A DNA stretch of 64,000 nucleotides, taken from Bacteroidia bacterium. Its GTDB lineage: Bacteria > Bacteroidota > Bacteroidia > Chitinophagales > UBA2359. Of this stretch, positions 27,258 to 35,993 are shown piece by piece (within the stretch, counting starts at the first letter, position 1; every line of letters begins with the position of its first letter). Made by a program: the position numbers and the translations under genes. The notes below the pieces were generated by a model. That model was not told the DNA's origin, ran no database searches, and was given only the letters and a program-made list of their open reading frames with translations. The DNA lies in the NCBI GenBank assembly GCA_030427245.1, contig JAUHXA010000007.1:114702-178701 (forward strand), given 5' to 3'.

Positions 27258-29081
27258 ATGCAATTATCTTATATTAATCAATATTTTGACAAGGTGTATG
27301 TGTTGAACTTAGAAAAACGGATAGACCGAAAAATGGAGATGTTTCAAAAACTTGGACGATTGAACATCAAAGCAGAATTTGTGCGAGCTGTTAATGGCTA
27401 TGATTTTCAAAACCAATTGGAATATGAAACTTATCTAAGACAACCTCTAGGTACAGGTGGAACTTTGAGAGAACTGATATTGAATAGAAAGTTGATTGAA
27501 AATAGTGGAGCTTGGGGCTGTTTGAAAAGTTATTTATTTATATTAGAAGATGCTCAAAAGAATGGATATAACCGAATTTTGTGCTTAGAAGATGATGCCA
27601 TTTTTTATAAAAACTTTGAAAGCCGATTTAAAGATGCCATTCAAAAAATTCCTAACAATTGGAAATTACTCTATTTAGGTGCCTCCCAACGACTATGGGA
27701 AATTCCAAGAGGCTTGTCTTATCTTGATAAAAGTAAACTCTCCATTGATCCGAATGAACCATTTTACTACCCAAAAATAACATTTGGGACTTTTGCTTTT
27801 GGCATCCATCATTCAGTATTTGACATGATGCTCCAGGAAATCAGGAAAATGATTTACCCAATTGACAATCGTCCTGTACAGATTGTTGCCGAAAAATACC
27901 CTGAGCAATGTTTTGTCATCACTCCTAATCTTATTATTGCCGACGTGACAGACAGCGACATTAGAGGTAAAAGAAGTCAGTCAGAACTGGCAGAAAAACT
28001 AAAATGGAATTTAGCAGATTATGATTTCCCTTTCCCAAAAGAGGAGCATTTTAAACTTAATAAAGTCACAGAGAATCTATTTACCATGAATCCTTCTAAT
28101 TACCGACAGCACCGAAACATTCTTATAGAAAAACACAAAGCTATTTTCTTTATCATTCCCAAAACGGGCTGTACTTCTTTGAAAACGCAGTTACTGAAGC
28201 CACTCGGTATGAGAGAAAAGGAAGAAGGAGCAAATAATTTCTTCCATCCAAAAGATTTTCCATTTCCTTTTGCAGAGTATGAGGAACTGAATACGACCTA
28301 CGCATCCTATCTCAAATTTGCTATTGTTCGCAATCCTTGGGATAGGTTAGTGTCTTGTTTCAAAGATAAAATTCGGGCGGCTGATTACAATGAGTTGGGC
28401 TTCAAGGACGGCGTTGCGATTCCTCTACAACGATTTGGAGAAACATTTTACGGGGACATGACTTTTAAAGCCTTTGTAGATGCTGTGTGTGCTTTGCCTG
28501 ATGCCGTAGCTGATAATCATTTTCGCTCTCAATTTTATCAACTTATCAGCCCTGAGGGGGAATTGTTGGTTAATTATATTGGTAGGTTTGAACGTATAGA
28601 ACAATCGTTTGCCGAAATCGCCGCAAACACAGGCTTGCCACTAACTGCTTCTATTCACTTAAATCAATCACAATCCCAAAAACACTGGCGAAGTTATTAT
28701 ACTGACGAATTAGATTCAATGGTAAGAAAGCGATATGCCGAAGATATACGACTACTTCAATACAGTTTTGAAGCTCCTCCAGTCAAACCAATAGGAGTAA
28801 TAGATAATAAATGGAAAGAACATTTCTCAAAAGCTAACTTATTACTGCCATTTTTGGAAGAGAAAAACCGTGCATTGAATTCAGAAATGAAAAAGTTAAG
28901 AATAGATAACCGAATAATGAGAAGTAAATTTCATAACATAAAGCAAAAACAACTAATGGAAAAGGTACAACAATTAGAAAGAAAACAAAAACAGCTAATG
29001 GAAAAGGTAAAACAATTAGAAGCTTCTCAGAACAGGCCTACTTTTGGTCAAAAATTGCTATCAGTATTTAACCGAAAGTAA
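27258..29081 (+). CDS. GT25 glycosyltransferase - sulfotransferase fusion
   Basis: From the ATG at 27258 the protein has 607 residues and starts like its paralogue at 35994 (MQLSYINQYFDKVYVLNLE); a start at 27210 adds 16 unconserved residues. Residues 8-240 are a GT25-type domain with the metal motif LEDDA (110-114). Residues about 285-500 are a Sulfotransfer_2-type domain with IIPKTGCTS (299-307) and AIVRNPWDRLVS (355-366). After FLEEKNRALNSE a coiled coil with KQKQLMEKV repeats follows, and the tail ends in FNRK. It probably adds a hexose and then a sulfate to the same glycan. Confidence 0.83.
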   Translation: MQLSYINQYFDKVYVLNLEKRIDRKMEMFQKLGRLNIKAEFVRAVNGYDFQNQLEYETYLRQPLGTGGTLRELILNRKLIENSGAWGCLKSYLFILEDAQKNGYNRILCLEDDAIFYKNFESRFKDAIQKIPNNWKLLYLGASQRLWEIPRGLSYLDKSKLSIDPNEPFYYPKITFGTFAFGIHHSVFDMMLQEIRKMIYPIDNRPVQIVAEKYPEQCFVITPNLIIADVTDSDIRGKRSQSELAEKLKWNLADYDFPFPKEEHFKLNKVTENLFTMNPSNYRQHRNILIEKHKAIFFIIPKTGCTSLKTQLLKPLGMREKEEGANNFFHPKDFPFPFAEYEELNTTYASYLKFAIVRNPWDRLVSCFKDKIRAADYNELGFKDGVAIPLQRFGETFYGDMTFKAFVDAVCALPDAVADNHFRSQFYQLISPEGELLVNYIGRFERIEQSFAEIAANTGLPLTASIHLNQSQSQKHWRSYYTDELDSMVRKRYAEDIRLLQYSFEAPPVKPIGVIDNKWKEHFSKANLLLPFLEEKNRALNSEMKKLRIDNRIMRSKFHNIKQKQLMEKVQQLERKQKQLMEKVKQLEASQNRPTFGQKLLSVFNRK

Positions 29082-29085
29082 AAGT

Positions 29086-30069
29086 TTAGAAGGGCTTATC
29101 ATTCATTATGAAGTGTAATTTTTCGGTAAGATTTTCAACCCGTTTAGCCCTGATATTTGGTTTTAGCTGCTCGTTTTTAGCCGCTTTTAAACAGACTTTT
29201 AGGCAACTGTTAAAACGCTCTTTGAACTCTTGAAAACCCATATTATCAATATAGGAAAACAGCTTGCTTGGGCTGTTGAAATTGGAATAATCAATAAAAC
29301 TATGGCGAGGAAAATTTTCATAGATTTTATTGTCTTTTCCATAGTAAATGGGTAAACAACCTGCACGAATGCTATCCCATATTTTTTCGGTACAATAATA
29401 ATCTGTACTCGTGTTTTCTAAGGCTAGATTAAAATAATAATCTTTCAAAATAATTTCTTTCCGCCCTCTCCAATCTATATTCATTCGAGAATCCTCTAAG
29501 GAAATTCCATCGGGCCACCCCTTGCCATACACATCTACTTTCCCCAAATGATGACCTTCCAAAGCAATCTGTGTTCGCCTATATGATAGACCTATTTCTA
29601 CCCCGTTTCGTATATTACTCCATTTTTTTTCATTATTTCGATAAGTGACCAAAGCCACTATCTTTTTCCCTTTTGGTCGTGAAAAATCAACCTGACTGTT
29701 TAACTTTAATAGCTGTTCACTATTCGTCCATTGTTTGGGGGAATATACACAGAAGTTGTTAATCCAAATATCACCTGTATAAGTATTCATAATATGTACT
29801 GTCGCATCATTCGCCCTAATTTTGCTGACAAAATTTTTGTCTTGACAAGGCTCACTGTTCCAAAGCAGGTATTTTTTTTTGTTACCATATTTATCTATTG
29901 TAAGCATTAGTTCTTTCATGGTTTTAATTACACAAATATCACAGGCATCATAGTCTTCTACATATATGATGTCGTGCTTTAACAATTCATTATAGAGAGT
30001 GTGATGTTCATTAAAAGGAGTCCGTTTTATATTGCCAGACTTGAAAATTCTAATATTTCTATGAGGCAT
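29086..30069 (-). CDS. GT10-family fucosyltransferase
   Basis: The 327-residue protein has the GT10 acceptor/donor signature LALENTSTDYYCTEKIWD (215-232) followed by GCLPIYYG, the alpha-1,3/1,4-fucosyltransferase motif. It would use GDP-L-fucose, whose synthesis genes gmd and fcl are encoded at 59278-61373. There is no membrane helix, so it is a cytoplasmic or peripheral enzyme. The stop is 4 bp from the stop of the convergent GT25-sulfotransferase gene. Confidence 0.85.
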   Translation of the reverse strand: MPHRNIRIFKSGNIKRTPFNEHHTLYNELLKHDIIYVEDYDACDICVIKTMKELMLTIDKYGNKKKYLLWNSEPCQDKNFVSKIRANDATVHIMNTYTGDIWINNFCVYSPKQWTNSEQLLKLNSQVDFSRPKGKKIVALVTYRNNEKKWSNIRNGVEIGLSYRRTQIALEGHHLGKVDVYGKGWPDGISLEDSRMNIDWRGRKEIILKDYYFNLALENTSTDYYCTEKIWDSIRAGCLPIYYGKDNKIYENFPRHSFIDYSNFNSPSKLFSYIDNMGFQEFKERFNSCLKVCLKAAKNEQLKPNIRAKRVENLTEKLHFIMNDKPF

Positions 30070-30241
30070 AAATAAGCAAATTACTATTGGTTTTGAAGGT
30101 GTTTGATAGCAAAAATAAAGATTTTACTAAAAAGAACTATAAGAATCCTCTTTTCCTTTGATGGTAAATGAAATCAAAGAAGCCAATTGCTCTTACTGAG
30201 CTGAGACAATAGATACTCTTATTTATTGAAAACAATCTTTG

Positions 30242-30249
30242 TATATTTG
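30242..30249 (+). promoter_or_regulatory. candidate -7 promoter element
   Basis: TATATTTG matches TAnnTTTG exactly, 85 bp before the TPR-FkbM reading frame, in the divergent space after the GT10 gene. No clear -33 box is visible, so the call is tentative. Confidence 0.4.
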
Positions 30250-30333
30250 TTAAATCAAGTAGGTTTATTAATAAATTAATAAGAAAAATAATCGGATTAA
30301 TCATCTCATTCAAACTCTTCAAAAATACTGCGA

Positions 30334-30597
30334 ATGGAAGAACAACTGACCTCCCTTGTTGGTCAAGGGCAGAATATTTTAAAAAAAATGGCTGTACAAC
30401 TTAATAAGTTTATCGGTCGGTATAAAAAAACACCTGCAATAGAGGGACAAATAAAAAGAGGTAATGAATTTTTACAACAAAAAAAATGGATTGAAGCCGA
30501 ATTGATTTTCAAAAAATCAAGGAAAAGTATTCAAAAAAACCTTGGGGTTATATCGGTTTGGCTCGGGTGGCTGACGGTAGAGAAGAATGGGAAATAG
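30334..30597 (+). pseudogene. TPR N-terminal part of a frameshifted TPR-FkbM gene
   Basis: The 87-codon frame encodes a TPR-like start (IEGQIKRGNEFLQQKKWIEAELIF, about residues 36-60) and then loses sense after SIQKN. At 30533-30539 there is a run of seven A. One additional A would restore the frame into KKPWGYIGLARVADGREEWEIATRMWKEL, exactly the continuation expected for a TPR, read from the next frame. Either the gene is broken, the base is a sequencing error, or the slippery run is used for programmed frameshifting. Confidence 0.7.
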
Positions 30598-31409
30598 CTA
30601 CAAGAATGTGGAAAGAATTGTTGCTCCTTTTTCCAGAAAATAACAACTATCTAATCAATTTAGGGAATACCTATTACGAGCAAAAGAATTATCATGAAGG
30701 AGACGCTGTCTTTGAAAATTTACGTCAAAAATTTCCCGAAGAACCTGCAATTGTACCTCATTTTAGAAGAAAGAAAGTAGGTTTTTTTGCTCAAAATGGA
30801 CAGGATTGGTATGTAACGGAAGTACTCTTCAATAGGAAAACGAATGGGATTTTTGTAGATGTCGGTGCTCATGCTGGCATCAACTTCAGTAATACCTACT
30901 ACCTCGAAAGAGAACTAGGTTGGAGTGGTATTGCAGTAGAACCAAACCCCTCAGTATTTAAGAAGCTTCAAAAAAACAGGTCTTGTACTACTTTACAGGC
31001 ATGCATTACAGATTATAACGGAACAACCGACTTTCTGTCTATTGAAGGGCCTGGGAATATGCTGTGCGGAATTATTGAGAAATACGATGCACGACATATG
31101 GATCGGGTGAATAGAGTAGTGAGTGAGCATAACGGGGAAAAAAAAATCATAGAAATACAATGCTTAACCATCAATAACCTATTAGAAAAACATAAGTTAT
31201 CACAAGTAGATTATCTAACTATTGATACAGAAGGAGGGGAACTGGATATTCTAAAAGCTATTGATTTTGACCGATTCGATATTGAAGTAATAGGGGTCGA
31301 AAATAATTTTGAGGAAACAGATATACGAAAACTGCTTATAGGGAAAGGTTATGAATTAAAAGTCATATCTGGCGCAGATGAGATATATCGAAAAAAGGCT
31401 GAGGTTTAA
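30558..31409 (+). CDS. FkbM-family methyltransferase (3' part of the frameshifted gene)
   Basis: The frame gives 283 residues from an internal ATG, but the natural start is probably the upstream TPR part. Residues 1-65 complete the TPR (INLGNTYYEQKNYHEGDAVFENL). The methyltransferase domain has the SAM-binding GIFVDVGAHAGINFSNT (97-113), AVEPNP (126-131) and the FkbM motif DYLTIDTEGGELDILKAIDF. FkbM enzymes O-methylate sugars and other secondary metabolites. The last 4 bp overlap the end of the convergent sulfotransferase gene. Confidence 0.8.
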   Translation: MARVADGREEWEIATRMWKELLLLFPENNNYLINLGNTYYEQKNYHEGDAVFENLRQKFPEEPAIVPHFRRKKVGFFAQNGQDWYVTEVLFNRKTNGIFVDVGAHAGINFSNTYYLERELGWSGIAVEPNPSVFKKLQKNRSCTTLQACITDYNGTTDFLSIEGPGNMLCGIIEKYDARHMDRVNRVVSEHNGEKKIIEIQCLTINNLLEKHKLSQVDYLTIDTEGGELDILKAIDFDRFDIEVIGVENNFEETDIRKLLIGKGYELKVISGADEIYRKKAEV

Positions 31410-31936
31410 AATTTATATTTGTATTTTTCAATATCTTTCTGATACAAATCATACACTAAATTAACCGTATAGTTATTATAATACATTCTATAATCTTTGT
31501 TTCGATTAGTCTTCCTTTCATGTATAGAGGAGTCAAAAAATATTCCAGTCAATCGACTTATATGAAGTAAGTCATTTTCTCTTTCTTCAAATTTACCCAC
31601 AAAATCAATCCCATCTGTATTCAAATATTGGTAATAAAATTGTTTTTCCCATTCAGCAGGTTGGTAATGTTTGATAAAATATTCCAGCCCTTGATTTCCA
31701 TAATTGGTTTTATTTCGAAAATACGGTTGATTATAAAGTGAAATCATTCTGTCCCAAGGATTTCGGATGAATGAAAACTTAAAGGCATTTTCCCAGAATT
31801 CTTCTCCTACGTTTTCTCGAATTTCGGAAGCCGACAGGTGTTTGTCTTCATTGCCCATGCTTATCCCTGCTGCCGATTCGATGCTTGTTCCGCCCGTTCG
31901 AGGAATATGAATGAAGATAGTATTTTTATAAATCAT
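31406..31936 (-). CDS. small Sulfotransfer_2-type sulfotransferase
   Basis: The 176-residue product is short for the family and consists of little more than the PAPS-binding core. The 5'-phosphosulfate loop is HIPRTGGTS (10-18) and the 3'-phosphate motif is FIRNPWDRMIS (56-66), with the C-terminal helices (VNLVYDLYQKDIEKYKYKF) closing the fold. Unlike its larger relatives in the cluster it has neither coiled coil nor shared tail. Its stop overlaps that of the convergent FkbM gene. Confidence 0.82.
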   Translation of the reverse strand: MIYKNTIFIHIPRTGGTSIESAAGISMGNEDKHLSASEIRENVGEEFWENAFKFSFIRNPWDRMISLYNQPYFRNKTNYGNQGLEYFIKHYQPAEWEKQFYYQYLNTDGIDFVGKFEERENDLLHISRLTGIFFDSSIHERKTNRNKDYRMYYNNYTVNLVYDLYQKDIEKYKYKF

Positions 31937-31987
31937 AAGACACTGATTAGTTATTTGTTTTTAGAGTAGGGCAAATCCCCATCAAAA

Positions 31988-32854
31988 TTATTCAAAAATG
32001 AAGGCTAATTTTTGTTTGATTTTTTTTAAAAAACTTTGCTTTTTTGGGCGTATAGACTGAGTATTTTGATACTGTTTTATTTTAGGCGTAGGAGGCTTGG
32101 CAGATTGACGTTTGTGTAAAATAGATTTTGTGTTCAAATTCGAGTCAAGACCTTTCAATGGCAAGTATTCTAAATTCTTGCTACGCCAGTTAATTAAATT
32201 TCTTTGCCGTTGATACTCAGGAGATTTTGTGGCTGTGAAAGCATGTTTAGGGTGATACAACTTGAGCAAGGGAGACCATTGAATCGCCATACCATAATTT
32301 CTAAAACGCGTATATATGTCCAAACCATTGGCATGAAACCCCGTCTCAAAAGTTGGGTGTTCATCATACCCGTTGATAGCCAAAAGCCATTTTTTGTGTA
32401 CTGTTATACAACCGCCATAGTTAATGGGGTTGGTCACTACACATTTTTGTTTCAACTCTTTTATCTCAAGGTTTTTAAGCGGATGTTCATTTACTTCATT
32501 GTATCGGTAACCATAAGCAACCAGTTTGTCATATTCCTGATGAATGTTCCACGCTTTTTGCAAAAAATCAGGTTGGACTATCACATCCGCATCAGGAATA
32601 ATGAGTAGTTCTCCTTTGGCTTGTCGGATGCCTTCGTTGAAGCAGTTCGATGAATGATAAACGGTATCGGACGAATGTCCCAAAGAAATGATTTTTAGTT
32701 GATTATTTTGATAAAGCTTTTCATTTGCACTTTTATAAAATTCTACCCAAAGCACTTCATATTCATCACTTGAAAAATTTTGTTTTGTAAAATACTCGGC
32801 TCCAAATGTATTTTCTCTAAAAGAGCCATCTATCATGATAACACTAATTTTCAT
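31988..32854 (-). CDS. GT2-type glycosyltransferase
   Basis: With the ATG at 32854 the protein has 288 residues and starts MKISVIMIDGS; a TTG at 32872 is rejected. The GT-A fold shows the DxD-like motif PDADVIVQPDFL and a later acceptor region ATFETGFHANGLDIYTRFRNYG-like (here HPTFETGFHANGLDIYTRF) as in GT2/galactosyltransferase-C domains. The last 60 residues are basic and proline-rich (SAKPPTPKIKQ...KKIKQKLAFIFE) and may bind the membrane. It is followed by the small sulfotransferase gene in the same direction. Confidence 0.75.
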   Translation of the reverse strand: MKISVIMIDGSFRENTFGAEYFTKQNFSSDEYEVLWVEFYKSANEKLYQNNQLKIISLGHSSDTVYHSSNCFNEGIRQAKGELLIIPDADVIVQPDFLQKAWNIHQEYDKLVAYGYRYNEVNEHPLKNLEIKELKQKCVVTNPINYGGCITVHKKWLLAINGYDEHPTFETGFHANGLDIYTRFRNYGMAIQWSPLLKLYHPKHAFTATKSPEYQRQRNLINWRSKNLEYLPLKGLDSNLNTKSILHKRQSAKPPTPKIKQYQNTQSIRPKKQSFLKKIKQKLAFIFE

Positions 32855-32875
32855 AGGAGTTATTTTTCTCAATTA

Positions 32876-34924
32876 CTATAATTTGCGTGTGAAAGGAATC
32901 AAGTCCTCAAAGGTTATTGGGTTCGGGTACTTTGTCCATACTCGGGTTTTATAACCGAGCCAGTAATCCATTGCACTTCCCACATCCAGCGCAATACCGC
33001 CTTTTTGTTTAATCAAATGACAATAAAATTTCCCTAAAAAACCAGCTGCTACTAAAAACACTTCGCCCCGATAAGCCACGTTTAGCTCTTCACAGATTTT
33101 TTTAAAAAAATATGGATAATGGTTATGCTCCTGTTCACCGTTATATCCAAACAGTTGGGCATACTTATATTCAGTTGGGATAGCGTACATTTTTCGCACA
33201 TTGAGTCCATATTTTTCTTTCAATACATCTCCTATGGACGGATGACAACTGATTACCGAGCAGTTTTCCAATTCTCCTAAAATCATATCCCAAAGTCCTA
33301 AATCCTCCAAATGGCTATGAATATGGCAAGAGGTAAGTATAGGTAGTTTAGTTGAGGCATCACTGCCTTGTCGAGCCAATAAGGTATCGAGAATAGCCAT
33401 AATACCTCTGGATTCATGAGCCAGATATTTTTTCTGAGGATGGAGTTGTAAAAAAGTTCTAGCGCATCGCCACGGACAGGGAATGCCCAGAATATCAGCT
33501 TCTTGAATGACATTAAGATAGGTGTTTTTCAAGTTTTTCCAGTCGGTTTCGTTGATTTTAGGTTCTCCCCACCATATTCTTTGACTGATGGTTCGGTCGT
33601 TTTTTTGAAAGGATTGCAGATAGGGAACATAGTCTAAATAATGTCCTTCCCCATCCCCCAATCGAATAAACGAAAAAGGAATTTTTTTTCTGATATGTAA
33701 GGTAACTTCTTGTGCAATCCTGTAACTTTCTAGAGGGGAAATAGCTGTATTCATAAAGCAGACTGGATGCTTTTTTACCAATGTTTCTAACTTGTCAAAA
33801 ACACTCTTTAGTCGCTCTTCGAGTAAAGCGAATTGAAGGTGATTTTTTAGGAAAAAAACTAGTTTTTCTAAAAAAACGCCAAAGTCACTCTCACCTGTAT
33901 ATTGAGATAAGGTAGATGCGTTTCCTTTTTTCAAGGCTTCAATATTCTTGATTTTTTCTAATTCAAACAGCAATAAAGCCTGATTTGCTATGTTGATTTT
34001 TCCTGTAGGCAGTTTGGATAGGCTTTCAATATATTCTTTTGCTTTGTCGTACTCTTCTTTACTTATGAGCCATTGGCAATTTGCTATTATTACACCCCTA
34101 TTCACAATATTAGATAAGCGTGTTTGCTCTAAAAAATTTTGGAGTTTCTCGTATTCACAAAGATACAACAGAGAGTCAAGATAAGGAATAACGAACTTAT
34201 ATGGAAGTACCGATTTACTAAAATCTAATTTGGAATGAAACCTTTGAAGTCGTTCTTTGACGAGTTTATAGTCACCTATAAGCCAGTAGTTGTGTGCTTC
34301 TGCCAGTTCCAATTCGCCATTTGTAGGATACTTTTGTATGGCTGCATGAAGCACAGTTCGGGCTTTTAGATAGTCGTATATTTTTTGAAAATACTCGGCT
34401 TCTGCTATATCGAGAGAACTATTGTCTGGAAAATTTATTTTAGCTTTTTGAATAAGGGGGAAGACTTCATGGATTTGACCAATATGGTAGAGAAGATTCT
34501 TTTTTTCATGCACAAAATTCAGCTGATGAGGAAATAAGTCAATGGCTTCGGTCAGATGTTCATAGAGATTATCCCAATGTTGAGTTAATTTGGCTATTTT
34601 TACCCAGCATTGATAACTCCCCAATTTGCTAGGATGCTGCTCGGTATATCTCCGAAAAACCGACTGAGCTTCTTCCAGTTGATTGTGTCTAAGAAGTTGA
34701 TGCCCCAATCTATGATACAACCAACTTGGTAGAAAGACTTCAAGTTGTAGAAGTTTGCTCAGGTTTGAGCGGATTTGGTCGCTATTCTTGTTTTTAGAAA
34801 AATAGATCCCAACGAGATAATATATTGTTTTGGGTAAGTATAGAATGGTTCGTAACCAACTATTTAGGATGGGATTAGATAATGATAGCAAAACGAATTT
34901 AGGAGGTGTAATATGTGGTTTCAT
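32876..34924 (-). CDS. TPR protein with GT-D-type glycosyltransferase domain
   Basis: The 682-residue protein has a TPR-like region of about 300 residues (LGHQLLRHNQLEEAQSVFRRYTEQHP, ARTVLHAAIQKYPTNGELELAEAHNYW). The C-terminal 290 residues carry FSFIRLGDGEGHYL (418-430), the DGE motif of GT-D-fold glycosyltransferases, and near the end GGIALDVGSAMDYWLG, which is typical of the same domain. A sugar-transferring role is inferred. The start lies 21 bp upstream of the next gene in the same direction, and the gene is divergent from the sulfotransferase gene at 35111. Confidence 0.75.
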   Translation of the reverse strand: MKPHITPPKFVLLSLSNPILNSWLRTILYLPKTIYYLVGIYFSKNKNSDQIRSNLSKLLQLEVFLPSWLYHRLGHQLLRHNQLEEAQSVFRRYTEQHPSKLGSYQCWVKIAKLTQHWDNLYEHLTEAIDLFPHQLNFVHEKKNLLYHIGQIHEVFPLIQKAKINFPDNSSLDIAEAEYFQKIYDYLKARTVLHAAIQKYPTNGELELAEAHNYWLIGDYKLVKERLQRFHSKLDFSKSVLPYKFVIPYLDSLLYLCEYEKLQNFLEQTRLSNIVNRGVIIANCQWLISKEEYDKAKEYIESLSKLPTGKINIANQALLLFELEKIKNIEALKKGNASTLSQYTGESDFGVFLEKLVFFLKNHLQFALLEERLKSVFDKLETLVKKHPVCFMNTAISPLESYRIAQEVTLHIRKKIPFSFIRLGDGEGHYLDYVPYLQSFQKNDRTISQRIWWGEPKINETDWKNLKNTYLNVIQEADILGIPCPWRCARTFLQLHPQKKYLAHESRGIMAILDTLLARQGSDASTKLPILTSCHIHSHLEDLGLWDMILGELENCSVISCHPSIGDVLKEKYGLNVRKMYAIPTEYKYAQLFGYNGEQEHNHYPYFFKKICEELNVAYRGEVFLVAAGFLGKFYCHLIKQKGGIALDVGSAMDYWLGYKTRVWTKYPNPITFEDLIPFTRKL

Positions 34925-35110
34925 CGTTTTTGGGATAGCGTTTTTTGATTTGATAGAATAGGACTTAACACTAAGATAGTAAAGGTAATGATGATAAAAT
35001 CCCTTTGTAAATCAAATGTCACACCTTTTTAACTTTTTTTGAGTGAAATAGTAGATATTTGCTTATGCGTTTAATTTAGATGCCGCCTTGTTTTAACCAT
35101 TTGTAAAACA

Positions 35111-35950
35111 ATGAAAAATATTATTACCACTTTTTTACTGTCTTTGAAAAAAAAGATGAATCAACTAGAGGGAATTCTTTTTAAAAAGCAAACTAGCAAG
35201 CCAACCTTTAAAGTGCTGTATTTCTATCATATTCCGAAGTGTGGAGGGACTTATACTTTACGTTTATTGCAAAAGTTTCAGAGAAAACTTAATAGTGATT
35301 TAATATCCTTTAATATTCTAAATAAGCAAACGAGAAACGCTGAGGCTGAGGCTGAGCAATTAGTATTTCTTAACTCACTAAAAAATTATTCTGTCAATAA
35401 GGTATTATTCATCCACCAACATCACGGCTTTCCTGGAATCAATGACTTATATGAACACTTAAGTAGGGTAAAAAAAGAAGTTAGAAAAAATGGGGGAAAA
35501 ATAGTGTTTATCACTATGATTAGAGAACCTATATCCCACATAAGGTCAATGGTCAATTATAAGAGGATGAAAAATAAGGACATTAATTTTGATTCAGTAC
35601 CAAGTGGATCAATTGTATATGATAAGATGTCAAAGTTTTTTTTGTATGGTCAACCAAAAAGATGGAAGAGCGAAAAAGTTTATATTGATAAAGAGCTTTT
35701 AAATAAAAATATTCGCTTGTTTGATTATGTTTTCACTTTGGAAAGAATGGATTTACTTATTGACTTTCTCAACAATTTTTTAGAAACAGAAGATGTTGTT
35801 ATATCTAGAAAAATAAATGCTTCTAAAATAGAGCTTTTTCCTACCGAAGAACAAAAAAGACGTTTTTTAGAAAACATTCATTGGGATACATATTTCTATG
35901 AAGTGGTGAATAAAAAAGGTCCTGAAGTTAAGAAGATATTGCCTGAATAA
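35111..35950 (+). CDS. sulfotransferase family protein, duplicate A
   Basis: The 279-residue protein has the phosphosulfate loop FYHIPKCGGTYTL (38-50) and the 3'-phosphate motif ITMIREPISHIRS (134-146). It resembles heparan/chondroitin-type Sulfotransfer_2 enzymes. The gene is a close duplicate of the one at 43481: the start region (MKNI..TFL..LKKKMNQ) and most of the body match, including a 75-bp block with no difference (35569-35643). It precedes the GT25-GT2 fusion gene by 43 bp. Confidence 0.8.
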   Translation: MKNIITTFLLSLKKKMNQLEGILFKKQTSKPTFKVLYFYHIPKCGGTYTLRLLQKFQRKLNSDLISFNILNKQTRNAEAEAEQLVFLNSLKNYSVNKVLFIHQHHGFPGINDLYEHLSRVKKEVRKNGGKIVFITMIREPISHIRSMVNYKRMKNKDINFDSVPSGSIVYDKMSKFFLYGQPKRWKSEKVYIDKELLNKNIRLFDYVFTLERMDLLIDFLNNFLETEDVVISRKINASKIELFPTEEQKRRFLENIHWDTYFYEVVNKKGPEVKKILPE

Positions 35951-35993
35951 TTATCCAATTTTAAAAAGACTCAACTCTTTACTTCATTTTAAA

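Noticed and set aside
30265..30282. 18-bp AT-only palindrome TTATTAAT-AA-ATTAATAA as an operator
   Set aside because: Composed only of A and T in very AT-rich intergenic DNA; such symmetry is expected by chance.
30558..30700. An independent FkbM methyltransferase gene starting at the ATG at 30558
   Set aside because: The frame is open upstream of this ATG with conserved TPR sequence (PWGYIGLARVA), so the ATG is internal; a frameshifted longer gene explains both frames better.
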